A stretch of DNA of 64,000 bases from positions 248,001 to 312,000 of the forward strand of contig NZ_JACWUO010000001.1 of NCBI RefSeq assembly GCF_020857975.1. Direction: 5' to 3'. Origin of the DNA: Stenotrophomonas rhizophila (GTDB lineage: Bacteria; Pseudomonadota; Gammaproteobacteria; Xanthomonadales; Xanthomonadaceae). The notes below the pieces were generated by a model. That model saw only the letters and a list, made by a program, of their open reading frames with translations. It was not told where the DNA came from and did no database searches. Below, piece after piece: positions 51,221 through 60,800 of this stretch (positions are counted from its first letter, which is position 1; each line of letters begins with the position of its first letter). Made by a program: the position numbers and the translations under genes.

Positions 51221-51379
51221 TCAATCAACACTCCAGCTCCGCAACCCGTCAAATCCAAAGTGCCGCGCGAAGTCCAGATCGGCTATCACTATTGGCGGTA
51301 TATGCCAGGCCAGATTGGACTCATCACACTCGCTGTTTGGCAAGCAAAGTTCAACCTGCCGGACTTCACTCAGTTTTGA
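51221..51379 (-). pseudogene. small open fragment, possible remnant of a lost gene
   Basis: 52 codons without an ATG. It opens after a TGA, reads SKLSEVRQVELCLPNSEC, then NLAWHIPPIVIADLDF, and ends RSWSVD before TGA. It overlaps the end of the 51366 gene in another frame and stops 15 bases before the 51206 start. The composition is protein-like, so it may be the tail of a deleted immunity or toxin gene; CTG or TTG starts are possible. Confidence 0.4.
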
Positions 51380-51773
51380 TCACACAAGCCGCAAGTTGAA
51401 ATACTGACCCATCCGATACAACGAATCTATCTCCTTCAATCTTGCCAAGCAGGATGCCAATTTCGCGCGTACTGCTAACAATATCGTCTCGCCAACCATC
51501 AACGTCGCCGTGATACGAGGCCGCACGGAACAACCTTCCATCGGGCACAACGATGGTACACGGGTCTGACATCAGCCCTCCGCTCTTAGCGCTGGGCGTG
51601 CGTACGCCGTCCAACAGCATCCAGAACAGCTTTCGCGCTGTAGTTCTTCCCTCATCCTGGTAGTAGACGATCTCAAGCCCCTCCCTGGGGCTGAGACCGG
51701 GGATATCGCGCTCCCCCTTCCGAGTGAGTCGCCCGCCCAGTGCCTTCTCGAGATCGCTATGTTCGCTTGTCAT
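51366..51773 (-). CDS. small cytosolic protein in the immunity region, unknown
   Basis: 135 residues from the ATG at 51771-51773. Alpha/beta in character, with GLEIVYYQDEGRTTARKLFW and IVVPDGRLFRAASYHGD; no signal peptide or membrane segment. It sits between the IS remnant and the paired immunity genes and has the same lower-GC composition. Immunity function is a guess from place only. Confidence 0.55.
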   Translation of the reverse strand: MTSEHSDLEKALGGRLTRKGERDIPGLSPREGLEIVYYQDEGRTTARKLFWMLLDGVRTPSAKSGGLMSDPCTIVVPDGRLFRAASYHGDVDGWRDDIVSSTREIGILLGKIEGDRFVVSDGSVFQLAACVIKTE

Positions 51774-51878
51774 GCCTAGAACGGTGGTAATTGCTTTGGG
51801 ACAGATGCAACGCTGCGCGCTTTGCCCTGCTGCTATTGATCCGTCCGTGGTCGGAGTCAAGAAGTCAGAATAGCCGCG

Positions 51879-52028
51879 CTACTGGTCGTGCGCCACGATT
51901 GGAAGTCGCTCTGCCAGGGCCGAGTAGACCTTTCCGCCGGCTGCATCGATCTCACCGACCGCTCTTCCCAGCTCGACCTGCTTGAGCGCGTAGGCGATCT
52001 GCGCTTCGGTAGATCGTGACCTGTTCAT
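51879..52028 (-). pseudogene. IS3-family transposase OrfA remnant
   Basis: 49 codons starting MNRSRSTEAQIAYALKQVELG, the classical beginning of IS3-group OrfA (usually followed by V-x-E-x-CRKxGIS). After about 27 residues the match ends in unrelated sequence and a stop, so the helix-turn-helix is lost. The start has a strong AAGGAGG nine bases upstream. Beyond it, 52029-52110 contains [19 protein letters not shown] sequence that may be the element's terminal repeat. Confidence 0.7.
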
Positions 52029-52110
52029 CGCGAGAATCCTCCTTGCCACGGCAGTCTATATGGGCGAGATGTCCACTTTATGCTGCACCGGTTTTCAGGG
52101 GGTGGGTCAC
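51879..52110 (-). mobile_element. truncated IS3-family element, left end only
   Basis: It comprises the OrfA remnant and its upstream leader. No OrfB or second end was found, so the insertion has been mostly deleted. The right boundary is estimated by eye. Confidence 0.5.
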
Positions 52111-52158
52111 TTCCGTCAGCTCCCATGCGCACGCTGGAGGCGATTCGGCAGGCACCTT

Positions 52159-52911
52159 CTACATTGAGCCGTCAAGCGCAGGCTCTTCTTCGATGCGGAA
52201 AAGGCCTTTTCTATACATCGCCTTCAGCTTTGCTCGACGAAGCGAGAATCCTGCGAAGTTCGTTTCCAGATCTTGTAGATCATCAGTGACCTTCACCATA
52301 TAACCGTTGGCGAAATCGTCCACCCTGTACCCTGCGTCCCGGAGCTCCTCCCGGTTGCCCTCGATGGCGAACTCGTCGCCGAAGTAGGTAGCCCAGGCAA
52401 GATTGGGAAGCTGGGGCGATAGAGATGCCCCTAACGATCCAGCCTCAAACGACGCCCAAGCCGCACTCTTCACGCTTTCCGGTGCCGTGAAAAGGTGGAG
52501 CATGGCAAGTTGCGCCGGGAACAACGTCAGAATGGAGCGGAACAAGCGCTCCCATGCGACTGACTTGTTCCAGGGAGCAGTGATGACAATCGCCGCAGGC
52601 ACCTGCGTTCCAGCATCGTTGACGATGCCGTGCCGCACGTATCCGCTTGACTTGACTACCGTCCTTCTCCGCCATGCGAATCTCCGGGGCGATTGGTATG
52701 TGCGCCCTCGTGCGCTGATGGTTGCCATCTCCGCCCAGTGCGCGGCGATGCTTGCCTCTCCATCAAAGCTCTCTGCGAATCGATCGGAACTGTGAGACAC
52801 CTGTTGAGGAGCCATGCCTTCAGCGGCAAGGGCAGAGATCAACGCCCTACCCTGTGCCAGATTAGTTGTTTCCGCGCGAGAGCGGATGGCTATTACAACG
52901 AACTTTCTCAT
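52159..52911 (-). CDS. putative immunity protein, pair 2
   Basis: 250 residues from the ATG at 52909-52911. Blocks shared with the 53289 gene: RGRTYQSPRRFAWRRRTVVKSSGYVRH, AMLHLFTAPE, PNLAWATYFGDEF, EGNREELRDAGY. Length and style recall Imm52-type proteins, but I cannot confirm that. The start overlaps the stop of a toxin-like C-terminal fragment as ATGA (52908-52911), the usual toxin-immunity spacing, so it is an orphan immunity gene. Confidence 0.72.
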   Translation of the reverse strand: MRKFVVIAIRSRAETTNLAQGRALISALAAEGMAPQQVSHSSDRFAESFDGEASIAAHWAEMATISARGRTYQSPRRFAWRRRTVVKSSGYVRHGIVNDAGTQVPAAIVITAPWNKSVAWERLFRSILTLFPAQLAMLHLFTAPESVKSAAWASFEAGSLGASLSPQLPNLAWATYFGDEFAIEGNREELRDAGYRVDDFANGYMVKVTDDLQDLETNFAGFSLRRAKLKAMYRKGLFRIEEEPALDGSM

Positions 52912-53006
52912 TCGAACTCCGTAAGAACTCCAGTCTTTGGATCGTAACGGTGGATCTTGCCTCCAGTGTTCTCGACAGCTCCTTGAGCGCCTTTGACACA
53001 GTCCGA
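52908..53006 (-). pseudogene. C-terminal remnant of a polymorphic toxin tip
   Basis: 32 codons after a TAA, ending GAVENTGGKIHRYDPKTGVLTEFE and TGA. The G-K-I-H-R-Y-D-P-K-T-G ending is typical of many polymorphic-toxin C termini. Its stop overlaps the immunity start by ATGA. The rest of the tip is gone, replaced by lipoprotein-derived fragments. Confidence 0.6.
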
Positions 53007-53039
53007 TTAGTGCTATCGCCGTAACCGGACAGGGTAGGC

Positions 53040-53128
53040 CTAGCACAACGCGTTTCGCGCGGTGTAGATGCGGCTTCCATCGCCGGTCATGCGCAGGTTG
53101 GGAGACAGATCTCGACCCTCAGCATCGA
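53040..53128 (-). pseudogene. fragment of the 48773-type lipoprotein
   Basis: It reads DAEGRDLSPNLRMTGDGSRIYTARNALC and stops with TAG, nearly identical to residues in the middle of the 48773 protein. Both the signal peptide and the C terminus are missing. Confidence 0.75.
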
Positions 53129-53244
53129 TGCGCGCACGACCTTGCTCCCTCGCGATATGCATAACCAAGTCGCTCCATGCAGACCATGGAGCCGACGAAC
53201 TCATCAATGGCGCGCTGCTCGCCCTCGAACCCATGGGTCATCAT
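53119..53244 (-). pseudogene. fragment related to the 49133 lipoprotein
   Basis: 41 codons from an ATG at 53244, including DEFVGSMVCMERLGYAYREG, which parallels LAGTMICMEQLGYIHSYGG of the 49133 protein. The frame ends TGA. It abuts the previous fragment, so this block repeats both lipoproteins in the same order as at 48.8-49.6 kb. Confidence 0.6.
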
Positions 53245-53288
53245 TTCATCTCGCCGTTCCGCCAGCCGCACATCATGTTGCGCGGGCG

Positions 53289-54032
53289 TCAGCCCCCACT
53301 GGGCTCTTCGTCTATCCTAAACATGCCGGGCCTGTACAAGCTTTTGAGCATGGCTCTTCTGGTCGAAAAATTCTCAAAGTCCTTGCCTACATCTCCAAGC
53401 TCACCGGTCAACTCAATCAGATATCCATCAAGGAGCTCATCAACCTTGAATCCGGCATCTCGAATCTGATCACGGTTACCCTCTTTCGAAAACTTCTCCC
53501 CGAAGAACATTGACCAAGCAAGGTTGGGGGGCTGGGGATCGAGAGCCGCTCCAAAAGAGCCGATCTCAAAGGATGACCAGGGGCCACGTCTTCCAAGCTC
53601 CGAACTTGTGAAAAGGTGAAGCATCGCGATCTGTGGGGGAAAGATGTTGATTAGCTCTCGAAAGACAGACCGCCAATCGACGCGACTGTCCCACTGCGCA
53701 GTGACACCAACATCCGCGGGTACCAACTCGCCAGCATCATTCAAAACCCTATGCGTAACATAACCGCTTGACTTGACGACCTTCTTCCTTCGCCAAGCGA
53801 AGGACATCGGTGATTCATATGTCCTGCCACGAGACCTGACGGTGGCCATAGCGGCCCACCATTTTTCCAAGGCAGCCTCGCCATCGTATTCTTCCTTGAA
53901 CCTGTCAGGATTGAATGACACCTGCTCAGGCGCTAGTCCGTGGCGTGAAAGAATGGCAATCATCGCTTGCCCGCGAGTAAGCTCGGTCGAGTCAGTGCTC
54001 GTCCGGATCGCTATTTTCACGTAACTTCTCAT
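53289..54032 (-). CDS. putative immunity protein, paralog of the 52159 gene
   Basis: 247 residues from the ATG at 54030-54032, which overlaps the upstream stop as ATGA; an ATG six bases earlier lacks that coupling. It shares RGRTYESPMSFAWRRKKVVKSSGYVTH, AMLHLFTSSE, PNLAWSMFFGEKF and EGNRDQIRDAGF with its paralog. Translation is coupled to the 54029 gene, which itself overlaps the cdiI end, so cdiA, cdiI and these two genes form one minus-strand operon. Confidence 0.72.
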   Translation of the reverse strand: MRSYVKIAIRTSTDSTELTRGQAMIAILSRHGLAPEQVSFNPDRFKEEYDGEAALEKWWAAMATVRSRGRTYESPMSFAWRRKKVVKSSGYVTHRVLNDAGELVPADVGVTAQWDSRVDWRSVFRELINIFPPQIAMLHLFTSSELGRRGPWSSFEIGSFGAALDPQPPNLAWSMFFGEKFSKEGNRDQIRDAGFKVDELLDGYLIELTGELGDVGKDFENFSTRRAMLKSLYRPGMFRIDEEPSGG

Positions 54033-54364
54033 AAACACTCTGTAAGCGCCCTGCCTTCCTTATTGAAGGCTTGCTCTCTTTCCGCAATCCAGCACCTCTC
54101 ATGCGGATCCTCCCAATTAAGGATGGAATTGCAGAAGTCCAACCATCGCTGTAGATCGACGATCAGTCCAAGCGCCAGTGGCAATAACAGGAGATCCATG
54201 TAGTCGGTCGAGAACTCATTGTCCCGGATAGTGAACGCACAATAGTCCGTCATGACCTTGAGCTTGGTCGGACCACGAGCCTCGGCAACCCCCTGCTTCA
54301 CATCACCACTGCAGGTGCATGAACTCTCGAAACAGTGAATCTTTATCGATTCGACTTGAGCCAA
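54029..54364 (-). CDS. small protein in the cdiA operon, unknown
   Basis: 111 residues. Its start lies 22 bases inside the cdiI end and its stop overlaps the next start as ATGA. Several cysteines come early (HCFESSCTCSGD), and a hydrophobic helix (YMDLLLLPLALGLIVDLQRWL) is central. The two overlaps argue that it is real. An accessory immunity or a second immunity role is possible. Confidence 0.6.
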   Translation of the reverse strand: MAQVESIKIHCFESSCTCSGDVKQGVAEARGPTKLKVMTDYCAFTIRDNEFSTDYMDLLLLPLALGLIVDLQRWLDFCNSILNWEDPHERCWIAEREQAFNKEGRALTECL

Positions 54365-54864
54365 AACGGATCCCCATCCAGTTCGTCGTATGCTGACAAT
54401 GGAATCTGCTTATCAATCATGAAGGCTGGCAGCTGGCTGCGAATAATCAGAAGTGGCTCGTAACTGTATGGATTGACGGCATCCAAGCTGAATTTCGCGA
54501 AATTCACCTCGGCGGAATGCATGCACTCGAAGGCCGCCTCGAAATACCTCGCGAACGTCTTATCTAGAGTAGACGCCTCCAGATCAAGACCACCACAGGC
54601 GAGGGCGTCCACATCAAAAAAAGAATGGAGCTCAGTTGAGTTGATCTTAGAGAACAGCTCGCTGACTTCGATCAGTAGTTCTCTGGTAAGTGCAACGTCT
54701 TCCTGGCGGACATATCGCCGATAAAGCCGGTCCGTAACTAGGCTCCAATCCCTGTCAGGAAATGGCTTCGTGTATGCGCGAATCAGGGAAAAGAAGGCGG
54801 CGACGGCCTGCGCGCATCCCAGGTTGAACAGTGTGCTCCCGCCATTGAATCCAACCTTGCTCAT
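54343..54864 (-). CDS. presumed cognate CDI immunity protein CdiI
   Basis: 173 residues, start only two bases after the cdiA stop, the standard place for cdiI. Mostly helical and acidic, no signal peptide, with MSKVGFNGGSTLFNLGCAQAVAAFF at the start. It should bind and block the PD-(D/E)XK-like tip of this CdiA. Name by position only; the immunity family is not recognised. Confidence 0.72.
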   Translation of the reverse strand: MSKVGFNGGSTLFNLGCAQAVAAFFSLIRAYTKPFPDRDWSLVTDRLYRRYVRQEDVALTRELLIEVSELFSKINSTELHSFFDVDALACGGLDLEASTLDKTFARYFEAAFECMHSAEVNFAKFSLDAVNPYSYEPLLIIRSQLPAFMIDKQIPLSAYDELDGDPFWLKSNR

Positions 54865-54866
54865 TT

Positions 54867-57800
54867 CTACTCCTTCATGAATTGAATGGATTCGCGTTTG
54901 ATCGCGCCTTTTGAATTGGCAAAGATCGCCTCGCGGATCGCAGCTTGTTGCTCAACTGGTACTGCCTGACCCCGTATATCAATCACCAAGAGCTGCTGCA
55001 TGCCCTCCGGCAAGTGTTTCACTCTTTCGATTGCCTGCCGGGAAATGTCGCGGATGAGCCCAGAGGTATTCAGCGTTAGATTGTAGTTCTTGACCTCAAT
55101 ACTGCACACCCCATCGATACAGTAGTCCGGGCGCACGCTACCGGGCGTATTCGGCGACACCTCCTTACCATCCTTGAAGGCTACCTGAGGTCTGGCACCA
55201 GTCCCCTCCAGATCCCTTCCGTAGTCGGCGTCTGTCTGTTGCCCCTTGGTTGCATTGTCTTTGCCGACGTTCTGATTTGGAGAAAGGGTAGCTTTCCGAC
55301 CATCCTCCAACGTGTAGTACTTGCCGCTGGAGTCGCTGTAGACCTGACGACCAAGCGAATCGTAATGGCCGGTGGATTTGTAGACGCCGCCTTGTGGCCC
55401 GGTGACTGTAGCGATCCCATCCGCTTCCACTTTTACAGTGTACCCTTGTGGAACATTGAACTCCGGCTTCGCGAGACGGAGGGTATTTGCGGCGTTCTGA
55501 ACGACTTCTTCTTTCAATTCATGTCGAATTTCGTTTCGTACGGTGTTCTCGATGGTTCCCTTGGAACCGGCGCCAAGCACGCCGCCGGGCATGAAGAGGC
55601 CTACTAGGCTGAGAAGCATCCCGTCACGCTGCTGGTTCGGATCCAACGACTCCCCAGTGAAGTAGTTGTTGCCACTGATCCATGAACCGTATGTTTCGCC
55701 CGCGCTTTCAAGAATGCCGATTCCAACCGGCGTGGTGTCCGCGAAAATCGGGAAAGGAGCGTACTTGTTCGCAAGCTTCAGCAGCTGCCCTTGCAACTTC
55801 AGGGAGTCGATAAGGCCCTGCCCAGCCGTTGGATATGTGCGGCTGAACACGGCGCCGGGATATGCAGCATCACGGCCCAGCATGTCGTAACTCGCCCAGT
55901 AGCCTGCGGTCTGACGGTCAAACTCCTCTAGGGAAAGCGTGATTCCTTTCTCTTTCGCCTCCGCCCTTACCTTTGCCGCATATGCAGCGTACTCCGCATC
56001 GCGCGATGCGCTTAGACCACGGAGCTCTTCAGCCAAAGCGCATGCTTGCTGATTAGCCTGACTGCATGCCTTGGCCGCCTCTTCAAGCTGCTCAGCCTCG
56101 TAGTGTTTCAGCCAGTTGTTCTGCGTAGCGCTTGAAGCGACTGCACCGCCGGTCTGGCCGCCAACCGCCGTACCAGTGGCAAAGCTGCCAGCCTCCATCA
56201 ATGAGGCAAACAAGGGGCTCGTCGGGTCCAGTCCCATGTTCTCCGTCAGGTACGAGTACATGGCCTTGAATGCCAACTGGTTTGCAACGGCGCCGCTGAG
56301 TCCGTCGAGGGCATTGCCCCCGCCGAGGGCAGCCATAGCAGCACCTACAACTCCGTGAAGAGCCGTTCGCTCAGCGCTGCCCTCCTCCCAACCGTTGGCC
56401 GCAGCAATATCTCCCGCCGCGCGGAACCCTATCTCCCCAGCGATCCTGCCTGCCTCCAAGTTGCGGTTGATTGCTTCCGCATCGAACTTGTTTGCCAAAC
56501 CCTCGTTCTGTAGTTCGGTCGCGATCCGTTCCAATCCATCCAGCGCGGAGGTATCGCCGTTGCGAACCACCACCGTGCCAGCGGAGATATCGCTGCGGGT
56601 GACGCTGGTGGCCGAATCGCCCTGCGGAACCCCCAGGCTGGGGCTGGCGCCAGGCCGGTTCCATTGGGTCCCGGTGGGTGCACCGGGGTTGGCCCCCCCA
56701 TTGCTCTGATCGCCGATCGAACCGCTGAAACCGGCCGACCCACCGAAGCTCGTACCGCTGTAGTTGGCTTGGTTGGACAGATCGGTAACAGCCAGGCTCT
56801 CGGTGGACAGCAGGTTCTTCGACGGATCGGCGGTACTGGCGATGACCGCGCCGTCCAGCTGGGTGTGGTTGCCGACGTTGATCTGATAGCCGCCGCCGCC
56901 GGCAGCAATGCCGGTCTGCTGGGTGGTGCTGTTGTAGTTGTTGTTGATGTCGGTCTGGCCGTAGCTGACGCTGCCGCTGCTGGCACCGAAGCACAGTGGC
57001 GGAATGCACAGCGAGACGCCGAAGCCGCCGGTCTGGTCCTTCTGGTCGTAGAACTGGCGGTCCTGGCTGCTGGTCAGCGTGAGGTCGCGGCCGATGGCGG
57101 CCAGCACGGCGTCGCCCATCGCCTGGGCGCCCTGCAGGGTGGTGTCGCGGCCGCTGGTCAGCGACAGCTGGTTGCCCGCCTCCACCTGGGTGGCCTGGTG
57201 GGTGGTGCCATTGCCCTGCATCTCACCGCGTGCGGCAGAGGCGGCCAATTCAATGGTGAAACCGTTCTGCGAGCCGCCCAGGCCGAAGCCCACGCCCACG
57301 CTGCCGCTGCCGCTCTTGCTGGTGCCGTCCTGCTGGTTGCTGCTCTGGCTGGACAGGAGGTTGATGTCGCGCGCAGCGTCGAAGCTGGCGTTGTTGCCGG
57401 CGCTGATCTGCGCACCGCGCAGGGTGATGTCGCCGTTCGTCGCGTAGCCATCGGCACCGGTGGTGCCGTCGCCGGTGGCAACGACGGTGACGTTGCGCCC
57501 GGCCGAGACCGTGCTGCCCTGCTCGATGGACTGGTGCAGGGTGCCGCTGCTGGAGGCGCTGCTGCTGCCCACGCTGGCGGTGACCTTCACCGCGGCGCCG
57601 GTGCCCTGCATGGCGTCCTTGACGGCGTAGCCGGCCTGCGCGCCATACAGCGCTGCCATGCGGTCATCGCCCGCCTCGGACGCACGCTGCACCGCTTCGG
57701 CCGCCTGCACGGCCTGCACGCCGTAGCCGGACAGGGCGATGGTGCCCCCGGCCTGGCTGACCCGGTGGCGCTCGGCCTGGGTCAGGGTGTCGGTCGCCGC

Positions 57801-60800
57801 ATCCAGGACGACATTGCGGCCGACCAGGGTGACGTCGTTGCCGGCGGCGATATCCGCACCGCGGGCGACCAGGTCTTCCTTGGCCACCAGGCTGATGTCG
57901 CCCTTGTTGCTGGTCAGGCTGGTACGGACGCTGTTCTGCTCGGACTGGCGACCGTTGACGTCGTGCAGCTCGTTGCGCACACCGGTGCTGCCGGTATAGC
58001 CGTCGCCACCGAGGTCGCCGATCTGCTTGCTGCGCTGGGTCTCCTGCCAGGTCCGGGTGATCTCACCGGGCAGCAGTTCGATGCCGCCCTTCTGCGCCAG
58101 TACGTTGAGCGCGTTTTCGGCGGCTACCTGCGCACCTTGCAGGGTGATGTCGCCTTCGCGGCTGACCAGGTTGATCCGGTCGGCATTGATGCTGCTGCCG
58201 GTCTGGCCGATCACCTGCTGGCTGCTGCTGCCATCGCTGTTGTCGCTGTTGTACGGCGAGGTGCGCACGCCGCTGCTGTTCGGCCCGCCCTGGACGTGGC
58301 GGATCATGTCTCCGGGCGAGATCGAGCTGGCGCCGTACTGTTTGGTGCTGGAACTACCGCTCTGGTCGTTGGACCGGGTGTCGGTGCTGGTGAGCAGCAT
58401 CACGTGGCGTTGTGCATCGAGCGTGGCGGTGCCGCCGGCGGCGATCGAGCTGCCGACCACGGTGATGTCGCCCTCGGTTGCACGGATGCTGACGTTGCCG
58501 GCGGCGTTGAGGCTGCTGCCGCGCTGCGTGGTGGTGTCCACCGCGACGCTGCCCTGGCTCTTGCTGCTGCCGTAACCCACGTTGATGCCGGGCAGGGTCA
58601 GCGCGGCCGCGCCCAGTTCCTTGATGTAGCCACCGGCCTTGTCCGCGCTGCTGCCCGAGCCGTTGCTGACCTGCTGCAGGTTGCGCAGGGTGTCGACGGG
58701 CGTGCCGGTAAGCGTGGCGGACAGGCCGCTGCGGCGGCGGCTCTGGCTGGCCTGGTAATGCTCGGTTGCCTCGGCCGGGTTGAGGGTGACGTTCCTGCCC
58801 TGGATGGCGATGTTGCCGCCCAGGCCCAGCACGTCGTCGGCCGCGCGGCCGGCCAGCACGTCGCTGCCGCTCACGGTGACGTCGCCACCGGCGATCATGC
58901 TGACGTTGCCTTCCAGGCTGCCGATCATGCTGCCCGAGCGGGTGGTCTGCTCCAACGAGGTGGACGTGCTGCCCTTCTGGCTGCCGGCGGTGATGCCGAT
59001 GCCGCCGAAACCGCTGGCGCCGCCGCCACCGAACACGCCCGACTTTTTCCTGCTCTGGTCGAACGATTCGCTGTGGTGCTCGGTGGCCGCCTCCACGGTG
59101 ATATTGCGGTCGGCGGCCAGCAGCACGTCGCCGGTGGCGCCGATCTGCACGCCGGTAGCGCTGATGTCGCGACCCGCGGCGATCTGCACGCCTTCGCCGC
59201 TGAGCGTGGTGCCCACCGCGTAGGTGTCCGAAGAAGTTTCGCGCGTGGTGGTGGTCGTGCTGGAGAAGGTCTTCTTTTTCTTGCTCCAGGTGTCCTGCTC
59301 GAAGGTGTGGTCTTCATCGGCAGTAGCCAGCACCACGTCGCGCCCGGCGGACACGGCAACGGTGCCGCCGTCGCTGTACACGCCGGCGGCGGTGAGCGTT
59401 GCGTCCTGGCCGGCGATCAAGGCGATGTCGCCGCCGGCCTTGATCGTGCTGCCGTGAACGGTCTGGTCCAGCGTTTCAGTCTGCTGGGAATAGCGTTTGC
59501 GGCGGATATCGGTCGAGCTGGTGTCGGTGGTGGTGACCTCGCCCACGTTGAGGTCGCGCCCGGCCACCACGGCCAGCGCGTTGCCGGCGGTCAGGCTGGC
59601 CGCATTGAGGTTGACGTCCTGGCCGGCCTGCAGCGCCATGCTGCCGCCCGCTTCCAGGCCACTGGTCTGGAGGGTCTGGCGGGTGCTGTTGGTATTCCCG
59701 TAGCGGCTGCTCTGCTCGGTGCCGAGCACGTTGAGGTTGATGTCGTTGCCGGCCACGGCGCTGAGGCCGTTGCCGGCCTTCACCTGTACGGCGGTCAGCG
59801 TAAGGTCGTTGCCGGCCTGCAGGCCGAGGCTGCCGCCCACATCCAGCGTGGTGCGGTTGAAGCTCTGCCCGGAAGCGCCGCTCTGCTGCGTGGTCAGGTT
59901 GAGGTCGCGCCCGGCCTGCAGGGCGGCATTGCCCTTGGCGCTGGTCTGCGCGCCGACCAGTGACAGGTCGCGGCCGGCGACCAGCTCCAGGCCACCGGTG
60001 GATTCGATCCGGGCCACGCCCAGGCTGGCCACGCTCTGCAGGTCGCGGCCGGCCACCAGGCTGATGCTGCCGCCCTGGATCAGGCCGTCCCTGTTGATGA
60101 TGTCTTCAACCGCCGACACCCGCAGGCTGCCGCCGGAGCTCATCGCGCCGCGATCATTGAGCAGGCTGCCGGCGTCGATCGACAGGCGGCTGTCGGCGCT
60201 GATCATGCCCTGGTTGTTGACGTTGTTTGCGCGGATATCCACGCTTTCACCGGCGATCGCCGCGCCGCCCAGCTGCAGGCGGTCGGCGGTGGCCTGGCTC
60301 AGGTACACCACCGGCACCAGCACCTGCTGGCCGCCCACGTCCTGGGCCACCATCCACACGATGTCCTCGTCCAGCGCGGCCATCTGCTCGGCCGACAGGG
60401 CGATGCCCACGGTGAGCTGCAGGCGGCCGGCTTCGGCCACGCCGCCGTCCATCATGCTGCGGTACTGGTCCATGCCGTTGTCGAGGTCGGCATCGAGGTA
60501 TTTGCGGCCGGTCAGGCCGGTGATCTGTTCCAGCACCAGGCGCTGTTCGTAGAAATCGTCGCCCAGGCGCTTGAGGCGCTGATCCGGGTTGAGGTTGAGC
60601 TTGTCGAACATGTAGTCCGAGCCCAGCCACTGGCCGTAGTTGGCAAAGCGCGGATCGGTTTCCACCAGCCAGCGCTGGTTGCCCGGTTCCACGGTATACA
60701 GACCGCTGTTCGGCGGCAGCAGGCCGGGCAACGGGTTCTGCGCGGTGCCCACCACCTGCGGCGGCTTGACCGCGCCGCTGATGCCCGGTGCCGGCGCGCC

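Noticed and set aside
56664..59963. 1099-codon plus-strand frame opposite cdiA
   Set aside because: Shadow of the repeated FHA region; the sequence is Ala/Gly/Val-rich without domains.
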